Positions 46,838 to 55,826 of a stretch of 64,000 bases of DNA are shown one piece after another. The notes beneath the pieces were generated by a model. That model did not search any database. It saw only the letters and a program-made list of their open reading frames with translations, and was not told the DNA's origin. The stretch's first letter is position 1; every line of letters starts with the position of its first letter. Where the stretch lies: NCBI RefSeq assembly GCF_013346935.1, contig NZ_JAAEEB010000001.1, positions 1-64,000 on the forward strand, given 5' to 3'. Source of the DNA: Lactobacillus melliventris (GTDB taxonomy: Bacteria > Bacillota > Bacilli > Lactobacillales > Lactobacillaceae). The position numbers and the translations under genes are program-made.

Positions 46838-47470
46838 ATGAAATTACGTAAAACAATTACTTGGTCAGTTATTGTGGCTGCCTTAGCTGCAGCAAGTGGA
46901 ATTAGTGTTAATCAGACGAATTTGGTTCAGGCGGCAAGTACTTCAAAAAATGCCAAAATTACTACTAATAAAACAAAATATGGCTTTAAGAGAGACTTTA
47001 AGTTTCCTAAATCATGGCGTGGTAAATGGTTTAGTAACACACATGATAAGGTAAGCAAAATGACCATTAAAAAGAATGGTTTCAATACGCCTTGGATCGG
47101 AGAATATGTCGAATTGGTATCTGCAGGTAAAGTAAAAGGTACTAATAAATACTTGTGGCAAATGCCGCAAAGTTGGTTTACCAAGCATGATAAAATTTTT
47201 AAACATTTAGGTAGAGTAACCACTAATAAGATTAGCAACAAAAAATGGCTTGTCTTTAGTCCAATAGATGAAAACAATATTGAAATTGGCTTCGCTTTTA
47301 GATTAAGGAATGAAAAAGTTGCAGGTAAAACGCAACAAGTAATATTTGAAGCTAATCCTAAAACCGGTGAAATCGTTGACCAGTTCTTCCGTTCACCAAA
47401 ATTAGCGCAAAAATATCAACACTATAATTTTAAGGGTGAAACTTATGCACCTTCATTTAACCAGTATTAA
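46838..47470 (+). CDS. small secreted protein, FPKxWRGKW family, copy 1
   Basis: I do not recognise a named family. The protein has 210 residues. A signal peptide ends near residue 32 (VQAAS). After a short linker comes the block KYGFKRDFKFPKSWRGKW, then KGTNKYLWQMPQSW, KWLVFSPIDE and the tail NPKTGEIVDQFF. Many Trp and Tyr residues and a beta-rich pattern suggest a compact barrel such as a lipocalin-like fold, but that is a guess. A GGGAGG site precedes the ATG. It has its own promoter and terminator. The next gene encodes a paralogue. Confidence 0.75.
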   Translation: MKLRKTITWSVIVAALAAASGISVNQTNLVQAASTSKNAKITTNKTKYGFKRDFKFPKSWRGKWFSNTHDKVSKMTIKKNGFNTPWIGEYVELVSAGKVKGTNKYLWQMPQSWFTKHDKIFKHLGRVTTNKISNKKWLVFSPIDENNIEIGFAFRLRNEKVAGKTQQVIFEANPKTGEIVDQFFRSPKLAQKYQHYNFKGETYAPSFNQY

Positions 47471-47492
47471 GTAAAGTAAATATGTGATTTTA

Positions 47493-47524
47493 AAACTAAT
47501 TCTCAATTAAGGAATTAGTTTTTT
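47493..47524 (+). terminator. terminator of secreted-protein copy 1
   Basis: AAACTAATTC pairs with GAATTAGTTT, followed by T. Confidence 0.85.
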
Positions 47525-47535
47525 AATAAATTGAA

Positions 47536-47564
47536 TTACTTTATACAATCAACCAGTTTATAAT
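47536..47564 (+). promoter_or_regulatory. promoter of the 47.6 kb secreted-protein gene
   Basis: TTACTT (47536-47541) and a perfect TATAAT (47559-47564) are separated by 17 bases. Confidence 0.55.
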
Positions 47565-47609
47565 TATTACTATAAATAAAAACACGATATTGTTTTACAG
47601 GAGAGAAAA

Positions 47610-48215
47610 ATGGCTAAAAAAATTATTACTATATTTGCATTAGCAGGCTTAGCTATACCTATGACAGTGCCACTTGCAAGTGTTCAACCGAAAACAGTGC
47701 AAGCTAAGAAAACCAATAAAAACAAATATGGTTTTGCAAAACAATTTAAATTTCCCAAAACCTGGCGTGGCAAATGGTATAGTAATAACAATTTTACCCC
47801 CAATCCAATGATTATTCATGCGTCTGCGATCAATATGCCGTTAACTAATGATTATTTTAAAGTAATAAAAGTCGGAATGGTCAAAGGCACAAAGAAATAT
47901 CCTTGGGAAATGCCTTCAGCTTGGCAAGAGGAAAATCAGAGCGTTTTAGGAAAATATTTACGAGCATCTAGTAAAAAAATGCATGGGAGTAAGTGGATCA
48001 TACTAAGTCCGGTACAGGAAAAAGCAATTAAAAACGGAAATGCTTTCACAGTTAAGACTGAAAAAATAGCTGGTAAAAAACATAAAGTTTTATTTCAAAG
48101 TAATCCAGAAGATGGTTTAGTAACTAACCAATTTTTTAAAACAAAATCTATAACAAATAAGTATAGTGCATTTGAATTTAAAGATATGAAATATAGTAAA
48201 GTTAACCCACGTTAA
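47610..48215 (+). CDS. small secreted protein, FPKxWRGKW family, copy 2
   Basis: This 201-residue paralogue of the preceding protein has a signal peptide ending near residue 32 (VQAKK) and the shared blocks KYGFAKQFKFPKTWRGKW, KGTKKYPWEMPSAW, KWIILSP and NPEDGLVTNQFF. Identity to copy 1 is moderate outside these blocks, so the duplication is not recent. A GGAGAG site precedes the ATG. It has its own promoter and terminator, so the two copies can be regulated separately. Confidence 0.75.
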   Translation: MAKKIITIFALAGLAIPMTVPLASVQPKTVQAKKTNKNKYGFAKQFKFPKTWRGKWYSNNNFTPNPMIIHASAINMPLTNDYFKVIKVGMVKGTKKYPWEMPSAWQEENQSVLGKYLRASSKKMHGSKWIILSPVQEKAIKNGNAFTVKTEKIAGKKHKVLFQSNPEDGLVTNQFFKTKSITNKYSAFEFKDMKYSKVNPR

Positions 48216-48221
48216 TTATTG

Positions 48222-48257
48222 AAACTGTAGTCGCAACTAATTGTGATTACAGTTTTT
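48222..48257 (+). terminator. terminator of secreted-protein copy 2
   Basis: AAACTGTAGTCGCAA and TTGTGATTACAGTTT form a long stem followed by T. Confidence 0.8.
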
Positions 48258-48277
48258 AGTTTTAAAAAGGAGAAAAA

Positions 48278-48847
48278 GTGAAACTATTATTAACAGGAGA
48301 TAGCATTATTGCTCGCAAAGAAGGTTTAAAATTACCTCGTATTAACAATGCAATTAAAGCAAAAATACCTGATATTGAGATTGCCAATACTGCAGTTTCC
48401 GGAGTAAACTCGGGAGCTTTTTATGCATTATTGCCTGACTTGATCCTAAAAGTTGAATGCTGCGATGAGTTGGTATTGCTTTTGGGAACAAACGATATAG
48501 CAAAACACAAGCGGGTACCTATCGCTCAATTCAAGAGAAACATGGCTCTTATTATATCTAGCATAATTTGTTTATATTATCCTCAAAATGTAATTTTAAT
48601 TTCCCCGCCTGCTGTTGATCAAAATAGGCAAAATAAGCGGACCAACCGTGAAATTGCTGTTTATACTGTTGAGCTGATTAAGTTAGCAGAAACCTACAAT
48701 TTAAATTTTATTAATCTATTCCAAGCTATGATTGATCATGGCAATTTAACAACACTCTGTAAAGGGCAATTGGATGACGGCTTACATTTTGGAAAAGAAG
48801 GATATAACCTATTAGCAAATTTAATAGTTAAAAAACTGCAAGAATAG
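48278..48847 (+). CDS. SGNH/GDSL-family hydrolase
   Basis: This is a small cytoplasmic esterase-like protein of 189 residues. Block I GDS is at residues 7-9 (nucleophile Ser9), a block II Gly lies in VSGVNSG, block III GTND is at 70-73, and the catalytic Asp167 and His170 lie in DGLH. All catalytic residues are present. The start is GTG with AAGGAG upstream. The substrate is unknown; relatives include lysophospholipases and sugar-ester hydrolases. There is no signal peptide. Confidence 0.85.
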   Translation: MKLLLTGDSIIARKEGLKLPRINNAIKAKIPDIEIANTAVSGVNSGAFYALLPDLILKVECCDELVLLLGTNDIAKHKRVPIAQFKRNMALIISSIICLYYPQNVILISPPAVDQNRQNKRTNREIAVYTVELIKLAETYNLNFINLFQAMIDHGNLTTLCKGQLDDGLHFGKEGYNLLANLIVKKLQE

Positions 48848-48874
48848 GAATCAAGCTCAGTATTAGAAAAATCC

Positions 48875-48905
48875 TTGCTATGGAGCTAACTCTAAGGTAT
48901 ACACT
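48875..48905 (+). promoter_or_regulatory. MerR-type promoter of the aldo/keto reductase operon
   Basis: TTGCTA (48875-48880) and TACACT (48900-48905) are separated by 19 bases, the overlong spacer typical of MerR-activated promoters. An imperfect dyad (TGGAG and CTCTA around CTAA) fills the spacer. A MerR gene follows the reductase. Confidence 0.65.
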
Positions 48906-48934
48906 TTATTACAAATTAATAAAGGAGTACCAAA

Positions 48935-49789
48935 ATGATAGAAACAACACTAAATAATGGTATATCAATTCCTACTCTAGGTATAGGCGTTTTTCAAATA
49001 ACTGACCTGACTATGGCTGAAAATGTAGTTGTGGATGCAATCCGAATAGGATATCGTCTAATTGACACAGCTTCATCATATGGTAATGAAGAGGCTGTAG
49101 GAAAGGCCATTAAAAACAGTGGAGTTGATAGAACCGATTTGTTTATCACCACTAAATTGTGGGTATCTGATACAGGTTATGAGGCAACCAAACGGGCAAT
49201 TACCAATTCTCTAAGAAAATTACAGCTTGATTATTTAGATCTGTATCTAATACACCAACCTTATGGTGATGTTTATGGTTCCTGGCGTGCAATGGAAGAA
49301 GCATATAAGGCCGGAATTATCAGAGCAATTGGAGTTTCTAATTTTTCACCAGACCGTGTTCTCGATTTAAGTTTGTATAATGATATCCGTCCTGTTGTTG
49401 ACCAAATTGAAATTAATCCTTGGATGCAAGAAGCAAAAGAAGTTTCTTTCCTCCAAGAAAATAAAATTCAACCCGAAGCTTGGGCACCTTTCGCGGAAGG
49501 AAAGCATCATATGTTTACTAATTCACTAATTAGGCAAATAGCTGCAGATCATCATAAAACAACTGGTCAAGTTATCTTACGCTGGTTAGTTCAAAGAGGA
49601 ATAGTAGTAATTCCAAAATCAATTCATCACGATCGCTTGGTAGAAAACAGTAAAATTTTTGATTTTGAATTAAATCCAGCTGAAATGGCACAAATAAAAA
49701 ATCTGGATAAAAATGAAAGTCAGTTTTTTGATCATCGTGATCCAGCATCAGTGAAAAATATTCATGATTTAATTAGAAACGTAGATTAA
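48935..49789 (+). CDS. aldo/keto reductase
   Basis: This NADPH-dependent carbonyl reductase has the AKR tetrad Asp44, Tyr49, Lys74 and His107 intact, and the block GVSNFSPD typical of the bacterial 2,5-diketogluconate reductase-like branch. It has 284 residues. AAAGGAG precedes the ATG. The MerR regulator follows 13 bases after the stop, and the promoter has MerR geometry, so expression probably responds to a reactive aldehyde or a related stress. The substrate is not known. Confidence 0.92.
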   Translation: MIETTLNNGISIPTLGIGVFQITDLTMAENVVVDAIRIGYRLIDTASSYGNEEAVGKAIKNSGVDRTDLFITTKLWVSDTGYEATKRAITNSLRKLQLDYLDLYLIHQPYGDVYGSWRAMEEAYKAGIIRAIGVSNFSPDRVLDLSLYNDIRPVVDQIEINPWMQEAKEVSFLQENKIQPEAWAPFAEGKHHMFTNSLIRQIAADHHKTTGQVILRWLVQRGIVVIPKSIHHDRLVENSKIFDFELNPAEMAQIKNLDKNESQFFDHRDPASVKNIHDLIRNVD

Positions 49790-49802
49790 AGGAAAACGAA
49801 TT

Positions 49803-50195
49803 TTGACAATAAACGAAATCAGTAAAAAATTTAGCTTATCTAAAGATACCTTACGTTACTGGGAAAAAGAAAAGCTGATACCTACTGTTAAGAGGGACAA
49901 AAATGGCTATCGCGTGTATGACACAAAAGAACAAAACTGGGTTTTTTACATTATGGTTTTACGTAAAGCAGGTATGTCTATCAAAAAAATAAAGAAGTTT
50001 GTCAATTTATATATGAAAGACTATTCAACTGCAGAAATACGGAAACATTTGCTAATTGTGCAACGAAGCCAGCTGAATAAGGAAATTATAAATATTAAAA
50101 AAACAGTTAATTATCTTGATTATAAAATTGATCATTTTGATGATCAATTGTTAAGTTTTGAAAAAGAAAAACTGGCATATGAAAAACGCATTTAA
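49803..50195 (+). CDS. MerR-family transcriptional regulator
   Basis: The 130-residue protein has an N-terminal MerR winged helix (INEISKKFSLSKDTLRYWEKEKLI) and a C-terminal coiled coil for dimerisation. No cysteine pair is present, so metal sensing is unlikely; it resembles the AdhR/small-molecule branch. The start is TTG, preceded by AAAGGAAA. It is cotranscribed with the reductase and probably acts on the promoter at 48875. Confidence 0.88.
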   Translation: MTINEISKKFSLSKDTLRYWEKEKLIPTVKRDKNGYRVYDTKEQNWVFYIMVLRKAGMSIKKIKKFVNLYMKDYSTAEIRKHLLIVQRSQLNKEIINIKKTVNYLDYKIDHFDDQLLSFEKEKLAYEKRI

Positions 50196-50208
50196 GCCTT
50201 GCCACGAT

Positions 50209-50249
50209 AAACGCTCTTAAAACTAATTAGTAATTTTAGGAGTGTTTTT
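50209..50249 (+). terminator. merR terminator
   Basis: AACGCTC and GAGTGTT, extended by TAAAA/TTTTA, form a stem followed by T. Confidence 0.75.
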
Positions 50250-50399
50250 GTTATTGGTTAGAAGTTAAATTTGGAACAATTACAATTATATCTTGTTTAG
50301 CATAATTTAATTTGTTAATATTACTAATACATTAAAAAATAATTAAATTATTTGCTGAAATTATTTTACTGCCATGTGAACTAATAAAGGAGGGCCAAA

Positions 50400-51968
50400 A
50401 TGTATCATTATCTCAAAAAACATGCATTTGCAGTTATAACATCTTGTCTATTACTTTTAGTAAATTCTGTATTGCAAGTTTTGGCTGCTACCAAAATGGC
50501 CGTACTGGCAAATTATTTAATTGCCGGCAAAATTAGGCCTTTTGTTAGCATGTTGGTAGTGATCTTTTTACTTTGGTTTCTCACGTTTCTTATTTCTTTT
50601 CTAGAAAGTTATATTCAAGAAACAGTTATACAAGATATTCTTAGCAATATTCGCAATGACATTGTTACTAGTCTAATTAAACTTTCTCAAAATGAATTTA
50701 AACAAAATCCAGTGGATTATTATGAGTCTTACCTGCAAAATGATGTCAATTTAATTCAAAAAGAAGGTCTGAATACCTTTTTTCTAATAATACGTTTTAG
50801 TGGTAATGCAATTTTTGCGTTAATAGCTTTATACCTTTATAGCAATATTCTATTTCTTGCAGCTATTTTATTAGTTTTAGTGATTATATTAGTCCCGCGT
50901 TTCTGCAAAAGATTTCTGACAGCAGGGGTTACTAAAATTTCTCAGGCTAACGAAAATTTTTTAAAATTTACTAGTAGCGGTTTACACGGCTATGATACTC
51001 TATACGCTTTTAACGCTTTGGGTGAAATCAAGAAGTTAGTCGCGACGGGATCACAAAGTTTAAAGCAGGCAAATGTACATAACACTGTCAGACGTTCCGC
51101 TGTGGATATTATTACAGGTGTAATCAATATTGGTAGTCAACTTCTTATTCTAGGTATTACAGGACTTCTTCATTTTCAAGGAAAAATTAGTGCAGGTGCT
51201 ATTTTGTCCACTGCTGAATTAGCTACTAAGGTTTTTGACTCTGCCGGAATTATTAATCGTTACTTTGCACAATTGCTTTCTACTTCCAGTATTTTTGCTA
51301 AATTTAATGAGCTGAAAGGACAAGAGGAAAGTGAAAATGAAAATTTTGTTAAAACTAATTTTTCAATGGAGTTTCAGTCACTGGAATTTAAAAATGTCAC
51401 CTTTTCATATCCTAATGCAAAAGAAAAAATTCTGCATAATTTTTCTTATGTCTTTAAAAAAGGTGATTTTTATAAATTAAATGGGATCTCTGGCCGGGGT
51501 AAATCCACGTTACTTAAATTAGCAACGGGTCAACTTACTCCTACTAAAGGCGAAATTTTACTAAATGGGATCAATATTACTGTTATACCCCGTAACGTAA
51601 TAAACTCAATAATTATCTATCTGCCCCAGACAGTGACAGTGTTTCCTCGCAGTATTAATTATAATATCTTGCTGGGACGAAACTATAATAAAGCAAGTCT
51701 AGATAGGGTAAAACAAGATTTTGAAGTTAATGAAAATTGGCATTATAATTCCTTATCTGGCGGTCAAACTCAACGTATTGCGTTAGCTAGACTAATCGAT
51801 ACTAAGGGTAAATTAATTTTACTGGATGAGAGCTTTTCCAGTATTGACCTGAAAACAGCACAAAATTTATTGCAAAAATTATTAAATAGGGTGGAAAGCG
51901 TAATTGTTGTTTCACATCGAAGTGCAGAAGTTGCTAACTTTTCCTTCAAAAATTTGCTATTAAAATAA
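50400..51968 (+). CDS. ABC exporter, fused permease-ATPase
   Basis: This half-transporter of the type I exporter class has six membrane spans in residues 1-290. In the ATPase domain Walker A is at 362-369 (GISGRGKS), followed by the Q-loop LPQTVTVFPRSI, the signature LSGGQTQR, Walker B LILLDES and the H-loop SHR. At 522 residues it is shorter than the usual 570-600. It has no peptidase C39 domain. It probably works as a homodimer exporting a peptide, lipid or drug; no substrate or partner gene is adjacent. AGGAGGG precedes the ATG. Confidence 0.85.
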   Translation: MYHYLKKHAFAVITSCLLLLVNSVLQVLAATKMAVLANYLIAGKIRPFVSMLVVIFLLWFLTFLISFLESYIQETVIQDILSNIRNDIVTSLIKLSQNEFKQNPVDYYESYLQNDVNLIQKEGLNTFFLIIRFSGNAIFALIALYLYSNILFLAAILLVLVIILVPRFCKRFLTAGVTKISQANENFLKFTSSGLHGYDTLYAFNALGEIKKLVATGSQSLKQANVHNTVRRSAVDIITGVINIGSQLLILGITGLLHFQGKISAGAILSTAELATKVFDSAGIINRYFAQLLSTSSIFAKFNELKGQEESENENFVKTNFSMEFQSLEFKNVTFSYPNAKEKILHNFSYVFKKGDFYKLNGISGRGKSTLLKLATGQLTPTKGEILLNGINITVIPRNVINSIIIYLPQTVTVFPRSINYNILLGRNYNKASLDRVKQDFEVNENWHYNSLSGGQTQRIALARLIDTKGKLILLDESFSSIDLKTAQNLLQKLLNRVESVIVVSHRSAEVANFSFKNLLLK

Positions 51969-51985
51969 TATTTTGTAAACTAGCC

Positions 51986-52041
51986 TAAAAAAGCGTTACT
52001 AGCAGTTTAGCTAAGCTATCATGCAAGTAGCGCCTTTTTAA
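51986..52041. terminator. bidirectional terminator after the ABC exporter
   Basis: AAAGCG-TTACT pairs with AGTAGCGCCTTT around an inner AGC-rich stem. T runs lie on both sides, shared with the convergent LURP-like gene. Confidence 0.7.
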
Positions 52042-52559
52042 TTAAAATTAACATTATATTTACGACCAACGGGTGGAAAAGTTGGCAGTCGTAACGGGGT
52101 GGTATGCCATTGAGTAAAAAGCGTGGCACACAATAGGATAAAGGGTACATCTTCAGGACGATCAATATCACAAATTAAAACGACACCCTCACTGCGAACA
52201 ACAGTCCTAACTGTGGCAACTTTTTTGACACCAAAAAGAAATTTATAGCTTCCTTTTTTAATACTGCCAGTAACTATGTAGTTTAAGCGAGTAACATAGA
52301 AAAGGTTAGCTACCTTATTGTTTAACCTTTTAACTTTAACCAAAGAGTGATTAACCACATCAATGGTGTAAGAAGAGATAATGCCATTACCATCAGTGTA
52401 CAGTCGTCCTATTTCTTTGCCGGTAAACCTTTTTAAGTACAGGGTGTGATTAGGATTATCTAAATTACCTTGAATAATATATTCAATTTGGTCTTCTTCA
52501 TTTGCGACAGGTATTTGACCATATTCCTGTTTCTGAGTTAATTCCAATAAGTAGCGCAT
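52038..52559 (-). CDS. LURP-one-related/YxjI-like protein
   Basis: This 173-residue protein is a predicted tubby-like beta barrel of the LURP-one-related family. It has repeated beta strands with short turns (GRLYTDGNG, TVRTVVRSEG) and a hydrophobic last helix (VPFILLCATLFTQ) that ends the fold. Its function is unknown in bacteria. A GAGGTG site precedes the ATG. It lies 10 bases after the HAD hydrolase gene and is probably cotranscribed with it. Confidence 0.65.
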   Translation of the reverse strand: MRYLLELTQKQEYGQIPVANEEDQIEYIIQGNLDNPNHTLYLKRFTGKEIGRLYTDGNGIISSYTIDVVNHSLVKVKRLNNKVANLFYVTRLNYIVTGSIKKGSYKFLFGVKKVATVRTVVRSEGVVLICDIDRPEDVPFILLCATLFTQWHTTPLRLPTFPPVGRKYNVNFN

Positions 52560-52569
52560 TTAAGCACCT

Positions 52570-53445
52570 CTATTCTTTTGCGTTATTTTTAATAAATTTC
52601 CTTAAAATATAAGCAACTCCATTATCATTGTTTGATTTAGTCCGGACTTGTGCTAATTTCTTAATAGCGGGTACTGCATTTGCCATAGCTACTCCAACAC
52701 CTGCATCCCTAATCATACTGGCATCATTGAGATTATCCCCAATTGCGGCTACTTCCTCTGTTTTGATACCTTTTTTTCTGGCATAATCTAAAAGAGCAGG
52801 GCCTTTCTGTGCTTTAATATCGTTAATCTCAATGTTAGCTGCAGAGCTTGATGTCACAACAACACCGTCTACATCCTTGATTTCTTTTTTAACTTTAGTA
52901 AAAGCAGCAGGTCCGTGTGCATCAAAAGCAATTATTTTCATAATTTCGGTTTTGGGGTTAGTTAATAACTTATCAAAGTCTTTTTCCAATGTCATACTAA
53001 ACATAGCGTTACTACCAGCCGCGGTTGCAACTGCTTTTTTAAAAGTTACTCCTGGATTCAGAGTCATTAGTGCACGAGCTAAGTTAACCACACGTTTACT
53101 GATATCACTTGAATATATTTGCTCGGCGGTAACTAATTCAAAATAAATATTGTTTTGTTCAAGAATATTTGCGATTACACGTGCCTTCTCATTAGGTAAT
53201 TTATGCTTAATCTGCAAATTATCATTTTCATCATATACTAAGGCACCATTGATATTAATAAAACCCGTTTTTAAGCCATAATCTCTAATAGTTTTCCGTG
53301 ATTGCCGTGGTGCACGCCCCGTAGCTACTAAAAATTCAATTCCATTTCTTTGTGCTGCTCGAATTGCAGACGCGTTTTCGTCTGAAATTCTCATATCGCT
53401 GTTAAAAAGGGTTCCGTCTAAATCACAAGCTACTAATTTAATCAC
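52570..53445 (-). CDS. HAD-superfamily Cof-type phosphatase
   Basis: A cytoplasmic Cof/YidA-type sugar or nucleotide phosphatase of 291 residues. Motif I DLDGT holds the nucleophile Asp8 and acid Asp10, motif II is in VATGR, and motif IV is IGDNLND, with a C2-type cap between. The start is GTG, 10 bases from AGGAGGAG. The substrate cannot be inferred. It heads a two-gene minus-strand unit with the LURP-like gene. Confidence 0.9.
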   Translation of the reverse strand: MIKLVACDLDGTLFNSDMRISDENASAIRAAQRNGIEFLVATGRAPRQSRKTIRDYGLKTGFININGALVYDENDNLQIKHKLPNEKARVIANILEQNNIYFELVTAEQIYSSDISKRVVNLARALMTLNPGVTFKKAVATAAGSNAMFSMTLEKDFDKLLTNPKTEIMKIIAFDAHGPAAFTKVKKEIKDVDGVVVTSSSAANIEINDIKAQKGPALLDYARKKGIKTEEVAAIGDNLNDASMIRDAGVGVAMANAVPAIKKLAQVRTKSNNDNGVAYILRKFIKNNAKE

Positions 53446-53626
53446 AGATAATTAACTCCTCCTAGTTACAGATCATTTCTTTATCTACCATATTACCATA
53501 TATGAAGAAATTCTTACTTTTATAATTTTAGATAATAAAAAGAGCTAAAATGTATTAAATTTCACCACATCGATAATTAATTTCATGATACCATAAAAGT
53601 TAGTGAAAGAGAGGCCTGTTGAAGTA

Positions 53627-54322
53627 ATGAAAAAGTTTATTGGTAACGACTGGGATGAAATATTAGCTCCCGTTTTCGCAAGCAAAGAATATCAGCAATT
53701 ACATGAATTTTTAAAAACAGAATATGCTACAAAGAAAATTTATCCTGATATGTATCATATTTTTACTGCTTTCAAACTAACCTCGTTTGCAAATACGAAA
53801 GTTGTGATTTTAGGACAAGATCCATATCACAATCCTGGTCAGGCAACTGGAATGAGTTTTTCGGTTAATCCGGGAGTGAAATTGCCTCCTTCCCTTCAAA
53901 ATATTTATAAAGAATTATATGACGATGTTGGTTGCCGTCCAGTTAATCACGGCTACTTAAAAAAATGGGCAGATCAGGGAGTATTATTGTTAAATGCTGT
54001 TTTGACAGTTCCTTATGGTCATGCTAATGGTCATCAGGGAAAGGGCTGGGAAGCTGTGACCGATGCCGCAATTAAAGCTTTGAGCGATCGTGGTAAAGTA
54101 GTCTTTATTTTGTGGGGGCGCTTTGCTCAAAACAAAATCGTTTTAATTGACCAAGACAAAAATTTTGTGATTAAATCAGCTCATCCAAGTCCATATTCAG
54201 CTGACAGGGGATTTTTTGGTTCAAGACCATTTTCGCGTTGTAATGAAGCGCTGAAAAATTTTGACGAAACCCCAATCGATTGGCAATTACCCACAAAGGT
54301 TACACAAGCAGATTTAGCATAG
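53627..54322 (+). CDS. ung: uracil-DNA glycosylase
   Basis: Ung removes uracil from DNA by base excision. The water-activating loop GQDPYH is at residues 63-68 (Asp65), and the second motif [13 protein letters not shown] is intact. The frame opens at GTG 53603, but AAAGAGAGG lies downstream of it and suits the ATG at 53627, giving 231 residues. pta follows 11 bases after the stop; the set ung-pta-tsaE is conserved in lactobacilli. Confidence 0.97.
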   Translation: MKKFIGNDWDEILAPVFASKEYQQLHEFLKTEYATKKIYPDMYHIFTAFKLTSFANTKVVILGQDPYHNPGQATGMSFSVNPGVKLPPSLQNIYKELYDDVGCRPVNHGYLKKWADQGVLLLNAVLTVPYGHANGHQGKGWEAVTDAAIKALSDRGKVVFILWGRFAQNKIVLIDQDKNFVIKSAHPSPYSADRGFFGSRPFSRCNEALKNFDETPIDWQLPTKVTQADLA

Positions 54323-54333
54323 GTAGGAGATAA

Positions 54334-55332
54334 ATGAGCGTTTTTGATCTATTAAAAAATAAGGTGCAAAATTCGAAAAAAGTATATCAAATAGTTTTTC
54401 CGGAAGGAAATGACATACGTATTTTAAATGCAGCCAGTCAGTTATCCCTGGCAAATATTATCAAGCCTATTTTATTAGGTAATACTGAAAAAATAACCAA
54501 TATAATCCGCAAAAACAATTTAGCTTTTAACGAATTAGCAATAGTTGATCCGATTCACTATAAAAGCAAAAAAGCGATGGTCCAGAGCTTTGTAAAGGCA
54601 CGTAGAAAAAATGTCCCGCAGGCTGATATTGCTGAAATATTAAATGAGCCCAATTATTTTGGTACTATGTTGGTGAAAATGGGTCTGGCCGATGGCATGG
54701 TATCTGGAGCAACTCATTCAACCGCTGAAACGGTTAGACCTGCTCTACAATTGATTCATACCTCTGAAGGGATGAAACGCGTTTCTGGCAGTTTCATTAT
54801 GGAACGCCAAGATGAGAAATATATTTTTGCAGATTGTGCTATCAATTTAGAGCCAGATAGTGAAACATTGGCGGAAATTGCATACCAATCAGTTCAAACC
54901 GCACAAATGATTGATATAAATCCTAAAGTTGCATTTTTGAGTTTTTCAACTAAAGGTTCAGCTAAAGGCGATATGGTTACCAAAGTTAAGAAAGCCGCTG
55001 CGCTTTTTCATAAAGAGCACCCTGAAATTCCAGCAGATGGCGAACTGCAATTCGATGCCGCTTTTGTGCCGGATGTGGCGGCTAAAAAGGCTCCTGCTTC
55101 CGCAATAAAGGGCCAAGCAAATATCTTCATATTTCCTGAACTGCAATCTGGTAATATTTCCTATAAAATTGCTCAGCGTTTGGGCAATTTTGCAGCTATT
55201 GGTCCTATTTTGCAGGGATTACAGAAACCTGTTAACGACCTGTCACGCGGTGCCAGTACACAGGACGTTTATAATATCGCAATTTTAACTGCTGCGCAGG
55301 CGTTATTAAGGGATGAAAACAATGAAGCTTAG
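54334..55332 (+). CDS. pta: phosphate acetyltransferase
   Basis: Pta interconverts acetyl-CoA and acetyl phosphate. The PTA_PTB domain covers the whole 332 residues, with the motif block GLADGMVSGATHSTAETVRP and the C-terminal LQGLQKPVNDLSRG. A GGTAGGAG site precedes the ATG. It overlaps tsaE and follows ung. In a mainly fermentative host it provides acetyl-CoA or ATP, depending on direction. Confidence 0.97.
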   Translation: MSVFDLLKNKVQNSKKVYQIVFPEGNDIRILNAASQLSLANIIKPILLGNTEKITNIIRKNNLAFNELAIVDPIHYKSKKAMVQSFVKARRKNVPQADIAEILNEPNYFGTMLVKMGLADGMVSGATHSTAETVRPALQLIHTSEGMKRVSGSFIMERQDEKYIFADCAINLEPDSETLAEIAYQSVQTAQMIDINPKVAFLSFSTKGSAKGDMVTKVKKAAALFHKEHPEIPADGELQFDAAFVPDVAAKKAPASAIKGQANIFIFPELQSGNISYKIAQRLGNFAAIGPILQGLQKPVNDLSRGASTQDVYNIAILTAAQALLRDENNEA

Positions 55333-55795
55333 TATTGATTCTGCTCAGAAAATGCAGGAGCTTGGTGCAGCTATTGCTCAGACTGCCCAGGCACATGACT
55401 TATTGCTGTTAAATGGCGATCTCGGAGCTGGTAAAACGACTTTAACTCAGGGAATTGGCAGGGCACTGGGAATTAAACGCCCAGTAAAAAGTCCCACTTT
55501 TACTATTGTGAGGGAATATCCTGAAGCCAAACTGCCTCTATTTCATATGGATTTTTATCGCTTAGAAAATGATGATTTATCTTCCATCGATTTAACTAAC
55601 TATTTGTCTGAACCGGGAATAGTTGTAATCGAATGGCCAGACGTAATCCAAAAAGAGCTTCCTGAGCAATTTTTACAACTGACCATTAAAAGAGTAGATG
55701 ATAGTTGGTCTTCAACTAAACGAGTAGTTGAATTTGAGGCAAAGGGTGAAAGATATAAACAATGGGTCAAAAATATTTTGCAGCTACTAGCCTAA
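55322..55795 (+). CDS. tsaE: tRNA threonylcarbamoyladenosine synthesis ATPase TsaE
   Basis: TsaE is the small P-loop partner of TsaB and TsaD in t6A modification of tRNA. Walker A GDLGAGKTT is at residues 32-40, and the block SPTFTIVREY is typical. The frame opens at an ATG at 55313, but AAGGG sits too close to it and fits the ATG at 55322 inside the end of pta. The protein has 157 residues. A terminator follows. Confidence 0.94.
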   Translation: MKLSIDSAQKMQELGAAIAQTAQAHDLLLLNGDLGAGKTTLTQGIGRALGIKRPVKSPTFTIVREYPEAKLPLFHMDFYRLENDDLSSIDLTNYLSEPGIVVIEWPDVIQKELPEQFLQLTIKRVDDSWSSTKRVVEFEAKGERYKQWVKNILQLLA

Positions 55796-55824
55796 AAAGT
55801 AGGGTTTTTAAACCCTGCTTTTTT
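55794..55824. terminator. bidirectional terminator after tsaE
   Basis: AAAGTAGGGTTT and AAACCCTGCTTT form a stem with T runs on both strands. It also serves the convergent exonuclease gene. Confidence 0.85.
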
Positions 55825-55826
55825 GC

